Made by a program: the position numbers and the translations under genes
From: Hippopus hippopus
Taxonomy: Eukaryota; Mollusca; Bivalvia; Cardiida; Cardiidae
Direction: 5' to 3'
Length of the DNA stretch: 64,000 nt
Assembly (NCBI GenBank): GCA_946811185.2
Contig: OX328101.1
Location: forward strand, 18,646,122 to 18,710,121
Notes under the pieces: generated by a model
What the model was told of the DNA's origin: nothing
Seen by the model: only the letters and a program-made list of their open reading frames with translations
Database searches by the model: none
Shown: positions 29,362 to 39,566 of the stretch, in pieces
Layout of the letters: each line of letters opens with the position of its first letter
Numbering within the stretch: position 1 is the stretch's first letter

Positions 29362-29622
29362 CGGTCATGCTCTGTGAAAAGGTGGCTTATTGCATCTGCA
29401 AAAATTATTGACCCAGGTCAGCCTGTGCAGTTTGCGCTGGCTGACCTGGGTCGAAACTTTTTGCTACCTGGAGATTTTCTGCATGTCAAAGGATTGTTCT
29501 ACCTCAGGATTCAGTCAGTTGTTAAACAAAATGGATTTTATAGATCCATAATTTTGTGATGACTTGCTTGGTATATTGCATTATGGAGACGCATTAAGCC
29601 CCTTTTTGTGAGAGCATGGCTC
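29362..29622 (+). repeat. Family G foldback element
   Basis: Most complete copy: tcatgctctgtgaaaagg at the left, gagcatggctcat at the right, core stem ttgacccaggtcagcctgtg with its mirror. Shows the uninterrupted target cgcattaagcccc that the pogo-like insertion split at 3.6 kb. Confidence 0.85.
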
Positions 29623-30084
29623 ATCTATTTTTTTCCATAACTGTACATGCTATTTTCAACCAATTATGATAAACCCATGTTTGAAAGAAAGGTAGTTACT
29701 TTTTAACATTATGGAAACAGTCATGGAAGTAGGGCAAAATGCCTTTTCAAAAGGTTATTCTTTTTTTTTTTGACACTGTTTTCAAAAGCTGTCAAATGCT
29801 GAAGCAACAGACTGCAGGAGCATACAAAGTAAATTTGTACAGTAATACAGTATTTTTCAAAGCAAGACAAGTTTTACAGCAATGCAAGAGGTAATGAGCC
29901 AAATGAAAAAAAAAAAAAAAACTATGAAAACAATAATTAAAAAGAAGCAAATAGAACAATATATAGTATAAGGCATTATTATAAGTGTAAATATTGCCAA
30001 GCGAAGTGCTTGCCAGCAAGCACCCCTGTAGAACTGTGCATCTAAGACACCGGGCAGGAACCTTTTTGACAATAAGTTTGACCC

Positions 30085-30313
30085 TTAACCCTTTACCACA
30101 CGGCAAAATTTTAGACCTATCCAAATCGAGAGCATTTGCGGTCGACAATATCATAGTGGCTCAAATGACGCAATTTTTCTTTGATAGGGTAGAAAACTTT
30201 GTGGAAAAAGGAGAAAACGCTGGTTACCAGCATTTTCTCCTTTTCCCACAATGTTTTCAAAAGGCTTCTTCCTCAGGGTCGTTAAAAGTCATCATAGTGT
30301 GGTAAAGGGTAAA
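30085..30313 (-). repeat. Family H foldback MITE
   Basis: TTAA at the left (30,085-30,088); the right end mutated to gggtaaaa. Hairpin intact. Confidence 0.9.
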
Positions 30314-30515
30314 AGTCCAAATGAACCTAAAAGAAATTGTAGGTTTGAAAATAGGACCAGCATAATTGCAACTTCAATATGCTTTTGTCCAGAATGCCTC
30401 AGGAAAGTGGACAGTGTAGATCAAAGATCAGACTGCATACTTTGTGAAGTCTGGTCTTGATCTACACTGGCCCAAAAGGCTGAAAAGGCAATTCAAGTGG
30501 TGTTATCATATGAAT
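30314..30515. repeat. Family D foldback
   Basis: Stem tgtagatcaaagatcagact with agtctggtcttgatctaca; outer ends unclear. Confidence 0.7.
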
Positions 30516-30539
30516 TTAGTTCAAACATAAATGTCTTTC

Positions 30540-30764
30540 TAAGCTCTTTATCTAACGTCAAAATTTTGAATATTTCAACATTTAAAGAATAAAATGACAC
30601 CAATCATAATGTTCCTCAAATGATAAGATTTGTCTTTGATAGGTCAGAAAACACTGTGGAAAAAGGAGAAAATGATGGCTAGCAGCAAATCTCCTTTTCC
30701 TGTAGTGTTTTCAAACTCCTTCCCAGGTGTCATTAACACATGGGACTATTTGGTAACGGGTTAA
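30540..30764 (-). repeat. Family H MITE, diverged
   Basis: Starts taagctctttatctaacgtc; hairpin centre gatggctagcagcaaatct; ends ggtaacgggttaa. Confidence 0.8.
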
Positions 30765-30984
30765 ATGACCCAGTATGGCTATATAAGTCTGACTGATCAA
30801 GAACCATGACAAAAAGTCTGATATGAAAACTTTCAACCAGATGCAATTGATATGGAGTACTGTTTATTTTCTGATTATGTAAAAATGAAAAAAAGGGCAT
30901 TACTGCTTCTAAAAAACAGGCTTTGATAGAAACTTGAGTTCGGATACTGTTTTTCAGAAAATAGGTTTTGTAGCTGAGATTGAT

Positions 30985-31232
30985 GAGGCATGGTCTTGGA
31001 GAAGGGGGCTTAATGCATCTGCAAAAAGCATTGCAGTTCACACAGGCTGACATGGGTTGAAATTTTCTGCTATCCTTAAATTTTGTGCATGTCCAAGGAC
31101 CACTCTAACTCCATATTTATTCAATTGTTACACTGAATGGATTTTATGGATCTATAATCATGTGATAACTTGATTGGTATCATACATCATGGAGATGCAT
31201 TAAGCCCACTTTTCACAGAGCACGACTCATTT
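30985..31232 (+). repeat. Family G foldback, core shortened
   Basis: Ends gatgaggcatggtcttggag and agagcacgactcat; the left stem arm is mostly deleted (cattgcagttcacacaggct). Confidence 0.78.
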
Positions 31233-31468
31233 ACTAATAAAACATTCCTATATATGCTGTCAATTTTTTTGACTTGCAGCAAACCACCTTTGAAAATACT
31301 GTGAGAAGCAGAGAAATCGCTTGTCAAGAGTATATTTTCCTTCAGCTGCGATATTTTCACATGTATTATTCAGAATGTATTTTTGTATGTTTATCAAGAT
31401 ATAATGAGAAAAATTTTGAATTTATCTGCAGCATTTTCTATGAGTCTTTAATCAACAACTTTATACCT

Positions 31469-31992
31469 CCGTCACACCAAACTCGTTCTCACTCCGTTCC
31501 AAAAATTTTTGCCAAACAGACTTAAACTGTGTTCGGACAAAGTGGACGCATTAGCAACCTTTTACAATCTGTTTACAATTTTAATGGACGGGTTAGGACG
31601 GGAAGGGTGCTCCAGAACTTTGAGCCTGCTCAGAATTTTTTGCAATCCATCCCGTCCTGTAATAAGATGGAGTGACAACGTACTTAAAACCAGGTGGACG
31701 TACTACAAACGGAACTGCCGTACTTCGACCCTATTAAAAACCATTGCAGTCTGGCATCAATTGACAGTGCGTTTGCATTATACTGACCGAAATTACATGT
31801 TCTATCCCGACTGCAGCCCGTTTTTCGATTTGGTGACCGGGGTAAGACTTTCTAAGAACAGGTTTGGCGAGACAGGGGTTTCAGGCATTATTATGCCAAA
31901 ATTTTACGTTCTACCCTGACTGCGACCCGTTTGCGGATTATGTCAGGACGGGGTAAGACGTTCTAAGAACTAGTTTGGTGTGACGGGAGCTT
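31469..31992. mobile_element. TIR element with CGTCACACCAAACT ends
   Basis: The left end CTCCGTCACACCAAACTCG mirrors the right end agtttggtgtgacgggag. Inner copies of ggacggg and of agactttctaagaacaggtt/agacgttctaagaactagtt add internal repetition. 524 bp; no transposase domain recognised, although 136 open codons occur at 31,509-31,919. Confidence 0.72.
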
Positions 31993-32599
31993 AATATAAG
32001 GTCTTGGAACTTTTGCAACACTTTCCAATGCTGTGTTACTCAGAAAAATTACCATTTGTACTCTACCTAAAAAAAGAATATAAGTTCCTCTCAATAAAAT
32101 GATATAGGGTTCATTCTAGAGCATACCCTTGTGTAGTTGACACATACTTTTCATCTTTGGCGCATAAAACATCTTATTAAGGGGCTGAACCGGCACATGT
32201 TTTTGTTGGGTATTAATGCAATAAAGAGAATTTATTCACCAGTTTTACACTTCTGAACATTCAAGTACAGTACAGCTAATGTGTGCCCATTCAGTTGTTA
32301 AGGGGGCATTCATTGATTATATCTGAGGATGTGTCACCCTTATCATCCAATCAAGAACCGCGTACTTGAAACCAAAATAGAAATATGTAGCTTCAGTAAT
32401 AGATTACCAGTTTACTTGGATCAGGCTACAGAAGTCTCAGTAGCCAATTTTAGCATTTTGGGCCAAAATAACCAAAGAAATAATGGCATGGTAACACTCA
32501 CAACCAAATTTTCTCATAGAGTGGTTAATAGAAAGATGCTGGAAGCAAAACCAATAATAGAAAAAATTCATGTATTTTGGCCATTGCTGTATGGCTTAA
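31993..32599. other. Nothing recognised
   Basis: No repeat or exon identified. A 114-codon open frame (32,329-32,673) runs into the next element and has no recognisable domain. Confidence 0.45.
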
Positions 32600-33710
32600 G
32601 CAGGGTTCCCTCTGGCTTCTTTTTTTCTTGCACCATCACTTTCGCCAAATGGGAAAAGTTTGCGCCAAATTGAAATAATTAGAGCCAGTTGGTGCCAATT
32701 TTAAAATGAAAGTACCGGGGTCAGGCATAATCAAGAATTGGTCTATAAATTTTCATCGCATGGTTGTGTCAATAAAAAAACAAACAAGAAAACATTTGTT
32801 TTCATCAGATTTCGTAACTCATATCTATGTCTTTTACATGAATATAGTAAAAAAAATATTTTTGTGAATAATAGAAAAAACATCTATTAAGTTTAAGTAG
32901 ATCCATCTTTAATGTTTGTAAAACCACTGTGACAAAAGCAGAAACAGGTCATTGAGAGCAATTTCTACTTTTGTAACAAAGTTTTAAAGAAAAGACTTTT
33001 TGAAACATATAGAAGTCAATATGTAAAAAAAAAAAATGTTAAAAAAAAAAAAGATGAAATTTCTCCCGTAGAAAGAAATTGCTTCTGTAGGGACTTTTTT
33101 TTTTATCTGTAACAGTATAAAAAAGTTAAAATATTAAAAAAACCAAACAAGTTTTCCGAAAAGGTGGGCGATTAACGGAGGAAGAACGACATAGAAAATG
33201 CCTAGGACGACAATAACATTATGGTCCAGGTTTTAGTCAACGCCGACGGCGACACCGTCACCATTTTGGAAACCCGCTGTATTTTACCTGCGATCATGAT
33301 TCATTTGGACATTTAGTAACATTCACGATTGATATAGGCCACTGGTCTTCGATACTTTCACTTTCGGACAGTTTTCCAAAATAAATTTACAATTTTTTTC
33401 TAGCCGGATGTTTATGTTATCGAAAGTGTATGTATATTTGGATAGACAGGTGTAAATGACATCAATTTGTGAAGTAATTTTGATTACTTCGATGCCGTTG
33501 TTTATTCCAGCCGATTTATTTCACTTTTATCGATGGATTGGCGGTCATGCATCCATGCATTGCAGTGAAGGGGGCCAGTTTTAAAATGTTCAGCATCCCG
33601 ATATGAAAAAATATCAGCGCCAGTCATTTTCGCTAATCGGCATTTTTTGGCGCCACATTTAAAAATCTATTGCAAATGGCGCCAAATGCGAAGCCCAGCG
33701 GGAACCCTGC
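32600..33710. mobile_element. TIR element with GCAGGGTTCCC ends and TTAA target
   Basis: Ends GCAGGGTTCCCTCTGGCTTC and gaagcccagcgggaaccctg; TTAA at 32,596-32,599 and 33,711-33,714. Subterminal regions also mirror (cgccaaatgggaaaa, gcgccaaatgcgaag). 1,111 bp, A/T runs inside, no transposase seen. Confidence 0.78.
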
Positions 33711-33714
33711 TTAA

Positions 33715-34202
33715 GAATATTTTGTTGTATGACTTTTCTAAAAACAAAAGATATGGTTACTTGTGCTATAAGCACAAGAAAATAATGTTTTGACGGTAGG
33801 TTAAACAATTTCAAACATGCACATATATGGGGCAATCAGACAGTACAGACCATTTCTGCAGTTTGGGGTGGGGGGATCCCTACTTAGGGTTGTAAGGATG
33901 ATGAGATTAGAATACAGTGATTTTGATGTGTTTTCTCTTGTGCCAATAAATTTCTGTGATAGTCCTACTTTTTCTTATGAGGGGGCCAGTTTGTCTGATG
34001 GATTTAGTTTCTAGAATGAACCCTAAAGGAGACAGTACTATAGAAGAAGTACTTACACCATAAAAGTATCATAGCAGCATTGACAAAGACAAATATTTCT
34101 TCGGTCAACATTCTATTTTAACGCATTAACAGCTGAAACATGTCTACTTTGAAAAAATCTGAGTAACAAATCGACAATCAACATCAAAAAAGGTCTAGAA
34201 AA
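33715..34202. other. Nothing recognised
   Basis: No repeat or exon identified. Confidence 0.4.
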
Positions 34203-34431
34203 TTAACCCTTTATAACACTGAAAAATTATGAACCTATTGTTATTGTAAAACATTCGAAGACTGAAAAGTAAATTTGATTCATATAATGGGATTTGTCCT
34301 GGGAAGGATACAAAACATTGTGGGAATAGGATCAGCTACTGGTTGTTTGCATTTCCTCCTTTTCTCACAAAGTCTTCAAAAGCGTTCTTCTTCAGGGTCA
34401 TTCAAACCAGGATTGTTTGGTAAAGGGTTAA
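34203..34431 (-). repeat. Family H MITE with TTAA at both ends, decayed hairpin
   Basis: TTAA at 34,203-34,206 and 34,428-34,431. Hairpin reduced to gggaataggatcagctactg. Confidence 0.85.
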
Positions 34432-34757
34432 TAAATGTGAAAATACTGTAGGAAGTGAAAATGCTCTTTATGGGTATTTTCGCTTAAAGCCAGAATGTTT
34501 TCAAAAGTAATTGATTGCCTTTCAGAAAAGCTATGTGTGTGTGGTAATCATATTCACATTTACACAGCATGCATGACAGCAGTTCAAGGTAGATATGTTT
34601 CCAGACATTGGCAAAATATTGTCAGAAATGTATTTCTAAACATGTAACAAAAATGTATGATGAAACCTGTAAAAAACTACATAGCAGCCAAATGTGAACT
34701 TTTCTATGTATAAAATACAGGTTAAATTCATTTAAAATGTTTAAAGGTATTATGATT

Positions 34758-34983
34758 CAACCCACTACCATATGGCAAAAGATTTGACCTGTCCAAAGCC
34801 ATAACATATGCAGATGCCTTAATTTAATGCGGCTAAAATCATGGAAGTTGACTTGACAGAGTTGAAAACACTGTTGGTAAAGGAGAAAATGCTGGTTACC
34901 AGCATTTTCTCCTCTTTCCACAATGTTTTCAAAAGTCTTCTTCTGAAGGTCGTTGAAACCCGGCATTGTGTGGTAAAGGGTTA
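34758..34983 (-). repeat. Family H foldback MITE
   Basis: Arm B starts caacccactaccatatggca; hairpin good at 34,860-34,930; ends gtgtggtaaagggttaa. Confidence 0.88.
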
Positions 34984-35009
34984 ATGTAAGCCTGACTGTC
35001 TATTGAAGT

Positions 35010-35139
35010 GTGGTTGGTCAAGTTTGCAGTCACTGGCAGACCAATGAATATTAAAACTAAAATTATAATTGGCAACATTAATTCTAGTTTTAATATTTAC
35101 CGTTGTACCAGTGACCTGAGCCTTGACCAACCACACACT
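35010..35139. repeat. Foldback with ~55-bp arms
   Basis: Left gtgtggttggtcaag and gtcactgg; right ccagtgacctgagccttgac then caaccacac. Inner arms aaactaaaattataa/ttctagttttaatatt. It abuts the next TTAA-bounded element. Confidence 0.75.
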
Positions 35140-35508
35140 TAAGGTAGTAGACCTGTAATAAAAAACAGCTATTTCCTCTATAGTATTATCCTACAAAATT
35201 TGCTATGATTAAAAATGAGTATTATTGTACTACTTTAACCGAGCCACTTTTTCCTTTTTTTCCTTCTTAGAATTATCATTTATAAATCTAAAACCACTAT
35301 AGTCTCATTACAAAGGGAGATAATAATTACCTCCCTTTTCAGGAAACTAACAAAAGTATCAACAAATAATTTCAAGACAGACATCAAAGGAATTTCTGGT
35401 CGGTTAAAAATGTGCAAAAGTATTATATCAGTATAAATCCTTACATATCAACTAACAAGAAATTTTAATCCATGTTGCGCTAGAAGCATTAGGGGTCTAC
35501 TACCTTAA
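35139..35508. mobile_element. TTAAGG-type TIR element
   Basis: TTAAGGTAGTAGACC at the left and its inverse ggtctactaccttaa at the right (TTAA 35,139-35,142 and 35,505-35,508). Ends resemble those of family T. No coding content. Confidence 0.78.
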
Positions 35509-35565
35509 ACAGATTATGAGGCTTACAATAATAGCCATACCTCTAAATTGTATGGATGAAATTTA

Positions 35566-36053
35566 CCTGAGCTATATTCGGTGAAAAGAGGGCTTAATGC
35601 ATCTGCAGAAAGTATCAACCCAGGTCAGCCTGTGCTGACTGCGCAGGCAGATCTTGGCCGAAACTTTTCCTATTGTTCAACTTTCTGCAAGTCAAAGGAC
35701 CAGTGTACCTTGTGATTCGGTTGGTTGTAGTACAAAATGGATTTTATGGACCCATTATTATGTGAGGACTTACTTGTATTAACCCTTTACCACACAATCC
35801 CAACTTTTGACAACCCTAAGGAAGAAGGTTTTTGAATACATTGTGGGAAAAGGAGAAAATGCTGGTAACCAGAATTTTCTCCTTTCCCACAATGTTTTCT
35901 ATCCTTTCAAAAAGAAATCTCATCATTCAAGCCATGATTAATTTATCCTCTACAAATGATTTCACTATGGATGAGTCAAAAGTGAATTGTGTGGTAAAGG
36001 GTTAAGCATCACAGAGAGGCATTAAGCGCCCTTTTACCAAAGAATGGCTCACC
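35566..36053 (+). repeat. Family G foldback interrupted by a family H copy
   Basis: The left part ends tacttgta-TTAA; it resumes after 36,005 with gcatcacagagaggcattaa and closes agaatggctcacc. Core stem at 35,620-35,665. Confidence 0.82.
35779..36005 (+). repeat. Family H foldback MITE nested in family G
   Basis: TTAA at 35,779-35,782 and 36,002-36,005. Well preserved except for a mismatch in the hairpin (ccagaattttctcc). Confidence 0.92.
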
Positions 36054-36251
36054 TGTATTTTAAACAAAGCATTGTTTACATTTGGCCAGTGTTGGGTCTG
36101 ATGCAAATTGAAGAAATTAGAAAGATGCATGCTCATTTTTTTTTTTTTTAATATCATGCAAATTTTGAATAAAAAGAAAATATAACTGAATTAAACTTCA
36201 GCAAAATTTGCATCCAATTATTCCATGTAAGACTGTATTCTAGGCCATTAG

Positions 36252-36657
36252 TATGGAGCCCAGTAGGTGTCATGCTCTACACATTTTTTATTTCGAAATA
36301 ACAAAATCCTGAATCGTTCAAACCAAATGCTATTTCGAGAAAACGAAATACTAAATTGTTAAAACGAAATGCTATTTAGATAAAACGAAATGCTATTTCG
36401 AGAAAACGAACTGCTAAATTGTTAAAACGAACTGTGTAGTCACTCATCTCACATAGCCATGGCGGACGATGACAACCAAGTGTTCCTAACATACCCATTT
36501 CGTTTTCTCGAAATAGCATTTCGTTTTCTCGAAATAGCATTTCGTTTTAACAATTCAGTATTTCGTTTTCTCGAAACAGTACTTCGTGTGAACGATTTAG
36601 GATTTCGTTATTTCGAAATAAAAAATGTGTAGAGCATGACACCTACAGAGCTCCGTA
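36252..36657. mobile_element. Foldback transposon with 6-bp target duplication CATTAG
   Basis: 406 bp flanked by CATTAG (36,246-36,251 and 36,658-36,663). Arms of ~170 bp open TATGGAGCCCAGTAGGTGTC and TACGGAGCTCTGTAGGTGTC. The arms are built from short units (gctatttcgagaaaacgaaa), each partly self-complementary. The unpaired centre is ~40 bp (catagccatggcggacgatg). No protein. Confidence 0.88.
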
Positions 36658-36663
36658 CATTAG

Positions 36664-37076
36664 TGATAGAGGTAGATTTTATAAAGTTTTAAACAACATC
36701 AATTTCAATCTTACACATTGCTTACTCAATAGATGTGTACACTACAGTCAGATTTAAAAAAAAAAATATGATAAAAACATTACTTGTAACGAAAGGCTTG
36801 TTACTTTAGATAAAGAAAAGTAGTGGAAATAATTCCAATTCGTGATGCATAGGTTTTAAAACTGATTAAAACTTAAGCAATTACTGTGAAAGATAATTCT
36901 AGACAAATCTTAAATGAATCACCAAAGAAGGAAAAAAAAAATAACATCTTTTATTGAATTGAAAGTGTTCTTGAAAAAGAACAAATTGCCTAATGCAAGC
37001 AACTGCTCCTTTTCTGTATTTTTTCAAAAGCTGCCTAATGAAGGAATAAAAAAAAAAAGTGCTTTCTCATAATGGT
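36664..37076. other. Nothing recognised apart from hairpin remnants
   Basis: Fragments such as aagaacaaattgcctaatgc near 36,978 may be very old family H text. No exon seen. Confidence 0.35.
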
Positions 37077-37533
37077 TTAACCCCATACAAACAATTCAAA
37101 TTTTCAACAACCCTGACAGAGAAGGCTTTTAAAACATTGCCGGAAAAGGAGAAAATGCTGGTTCCAGCATTTTCTCCTTTATCCGCAAGGTTTTCGTTTT
37201 CTACCTTTTAATAGACAAAATTTAATGCTGCTCATATTCTATCTTTTGTCCTTGACCCAATTCAAAACATTGTGGGAAAAAAAGAGATAATGCTGTTTAC
37301 CATCACTGTCTTCTACAATGTATTCAAAAGTCTTCTATCTCAAGTTCATTGATACAAACCAGAAGTTATAAAGACCCTGATAGAGAATGCTTTTAAAAAC
37401 ATTGTGGGACAAGGAGAAAATTTTCCCTCTATCCCAAAATATTCTCTATCCTATCAGAAAATTTAAGCTTATTTGTTCCACCTGCAGATGTTTCAAATTT
37501 GGAAGAATCCAAAATTCATTGCTTGGAAAGGGT
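37077..37533 (+). repeat. Cluster of degenerate family H copies
   Basis: Opens ttaaccccatacaaacaatt. Three hairpin remnants follow, at ~37,142 (ggaaaaggagaaaatgctgg), ~37,272 and ~37,405, and the cluster closes cttggaaagggttaa. At least two copies have been joined and eroded. Confidence 0.75.
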
Positions 37534-37564
37534 TAAGGATCAATATGAGATTCTATAGAATTAT

Positions 37565-37794
37565 TTACCCTTTACCACACAATGCCGACTTTTAACAAAC
37601 TTGAGAATGAAGACCAATGAAAACATTGTTGGAAGAGGAGAAAATGCTGGTAACCAGCATTTTCTCCTTTTCCCACAATGTTTTCTAATCTGTCAATGCA
37701 AAATTCCATCATTTAAGCCACAGTGGAAATTGCTGACTGCAAATGCTTTCAATTTGGACAAGTCTACATTTCAATTGTGTAGTACAGAGATAAC
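37565..37794 (+). repeat. Family H foldback MITE
   Basis: Opens ttaccctttaccacacaatg; hairpin good; right end mutated to gtgtagtacagagataac. Confidence 0.87.
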
Positions 37795-39087
37795 TCTATA
37801 CCACAAGACAAAAATGTACACATGTTCAAAATTGAAAGCACATGTAGATAGTGTTTATTCTAGAGCGGAATAGCAGGGCACGCTGCCCTGCCCCTTTTTC
37901 ACCCCGTCCTTGCGCCCCCCGAATCTGTATACACCCGCCCTGCTGCCCTTATCTTATACATACAAAAACTTGGCTGTCTGTTTTTCTGGTTTCAGGGACC
38001 ATGCAACTGGGCTACGTGGGCAAAGAACTCGCCTTCGGTGTCTCGAATTCGCCTCGTCAAGCTTGCACAGTGAAAAAAGTTCACCTTAAATTTCTTCCGA
38101 CCTGACTTTATTCACGTAATATATAGGCAATCTAAGACTAAGGGTGACAACACTTATCCTTTATGAACTTGGTCAATCAGACAAGACGATTGAATGTTAT
38201 GATCCTTATCTGTCACTAACTCGCTAAGTCCAACCCTTTATCCCTCGAAACCCTGTCTTTTTTCCACAGGTAAAGTGTTTGCTTATTTGCTTAAATGATG
38301 TCACACAATCAATTATAATTCTCAATACATGAACAGTTGTAAAACAAAGTAGAATTAACTCTTCTTACAGCTGGAGATTATCATTACATATATTTTTTGC
38401 ATAAATTACAATTATGGATGGTAAACCAAAGGTGCAAGCAATCTTGAAAATAATTGATGTTTGCTTTCCTGGCATCGGCAACTTTTTAGAAGCAAAATCT
38501 GTATTGCAGTGTTCTATTTTTAGCAGTCTATTTTTAGAATGCTTATACAGTAATACACTACGCAATCAGTTAGTTTACCGATGTGTACACATTTTATTAT
38601 AAATCTATGACAGATTACAACTCTGTGAATCTTGTTATGTGAATCCTGTTAAGTCTTTAATTCTTTTAATTTATGCTAAGTCATATTTATGTTTTAGAAT
38701 CAAAATTGTTGTTGTGTCTGAATACAGCTGGGAGGAAGTTTTTCTTTTTTCATTACTCTGCACATTTTTTGTTATAAATCTGATGAGAAATGCCAAGGTT
38801 TAAAGCTTAGTGTGACTGGGCATCATGGGGTCATAAATTACAAGGGATTCAAAACCCATATGGTCAGATAATGTTCCTTTGAGTCAACCAGTTGATAAGA
38901 ATCCTTTCTTGGTCTTTTCTTTAATATGCAATTCATATCCAAAGTTACAGTAAGAACTTATTTTGAAAAGAGTTAAGGAAACTTTTTGCCTTTGTCTGAT
39001 AGTAGTAGTCATTCAACAAGGCATTGTTCCTCCCTGCCCCTTTTTCGTGCCTCCCTGCTCTTTTGCCTTGTCTAGAATAATCACTAG
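37795..39087. other. No gene recognised; short GC-rich inverted motif
   Basis: At 37,873 gcagggcacgctgccctgc is a small palindrome followed by C-rich text; similar text (ctccctgcccctttttcgtg) recurs at 39,032. A 62-codon open frame from 38,414 has no recognisable domain. The TAB2 3' UTR could extend into this stretch: TTTATT (AATAAA on the minus strand) occurs near 38,590 and 38,107. Confidence 0.4.
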
Positions 39088-39244
39088 TAGACAACAAAAA
39101 ATGTGGCTCAAACAATAAAGTTTGTCTTTGAAAGGGTAGAAAACATTGTCTAAAGAGAAGAAAATGCTGGTTACCAACATTTTCTCCTTTTCCCACCCTT
39201 CCTCAGGGTCAATAAAACACTGGATTGTGTAGTAAAGGGTTAAA
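39088..39244 (-). repeat. Family H MITE, truncated
   Basis: Arm B and the left stem remain (gtctaaagagaagaaaatgc); ends gtgtagtaaagggttaa. Lies just downstream of the TAB2 stop codon. Confidence 0.8.
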
Positions 39245-39294
39245 TAAAACAGTAATAAGTACAAGGCCAGCAGTAATTGTATCCCTAACTATTA

Positions 39295-39566
39295 TCAATG
39301 ATCATGACAGTAACAGAGATCAGAATGGACATGAGCATAAGAAACACTACCTCTTGGACTTGACAACGAGGAAAAATTCATTCTTGGCATCTCACAGCAT
39401 TCACACTTATTTAAGGCCGGATGGTTAAGGAAAGTACACGCTGAGCAGCTCCACTGTTCTCCATCAGCATCAGAGTCCCCGGACCCTACCTGGGGCTGAT
39501 GAGGGGGTGGTGGAGGAACATGGGAAGGGGCCACACTTCTTGGAGGAAGAGGGGGTGGAGGTTCCA
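39295..39566 (-). CDS. TAB2: TAB2 terminal exon with NZF zinc finger
   Basis: Acceptor tctttcag. A proline-rich start leads to the RanBP2-type finger [18 protein letters not shown] followed by ECCEMPR. The Thr-Phe pair that family structures show touching ubiquitin is kept, but the position of human Gln686 is Cys (C754). The frame continues 28 codons to TGA at 39,295-39,297. A good donor (CCAAGAG/gtagtg) lies eight codons after EMPR, so splicing to a further exon is possible and the last 20 residues are uncertain. Confidence 0.92.

Noticed and set aside
38414..38602. Small gene starting MDGKPKVQAILKIIDVCFPG
   Set aside because: No domain recognised, no splice or promoter support, and the tail of the frame is low-quality AT-rich sequence.
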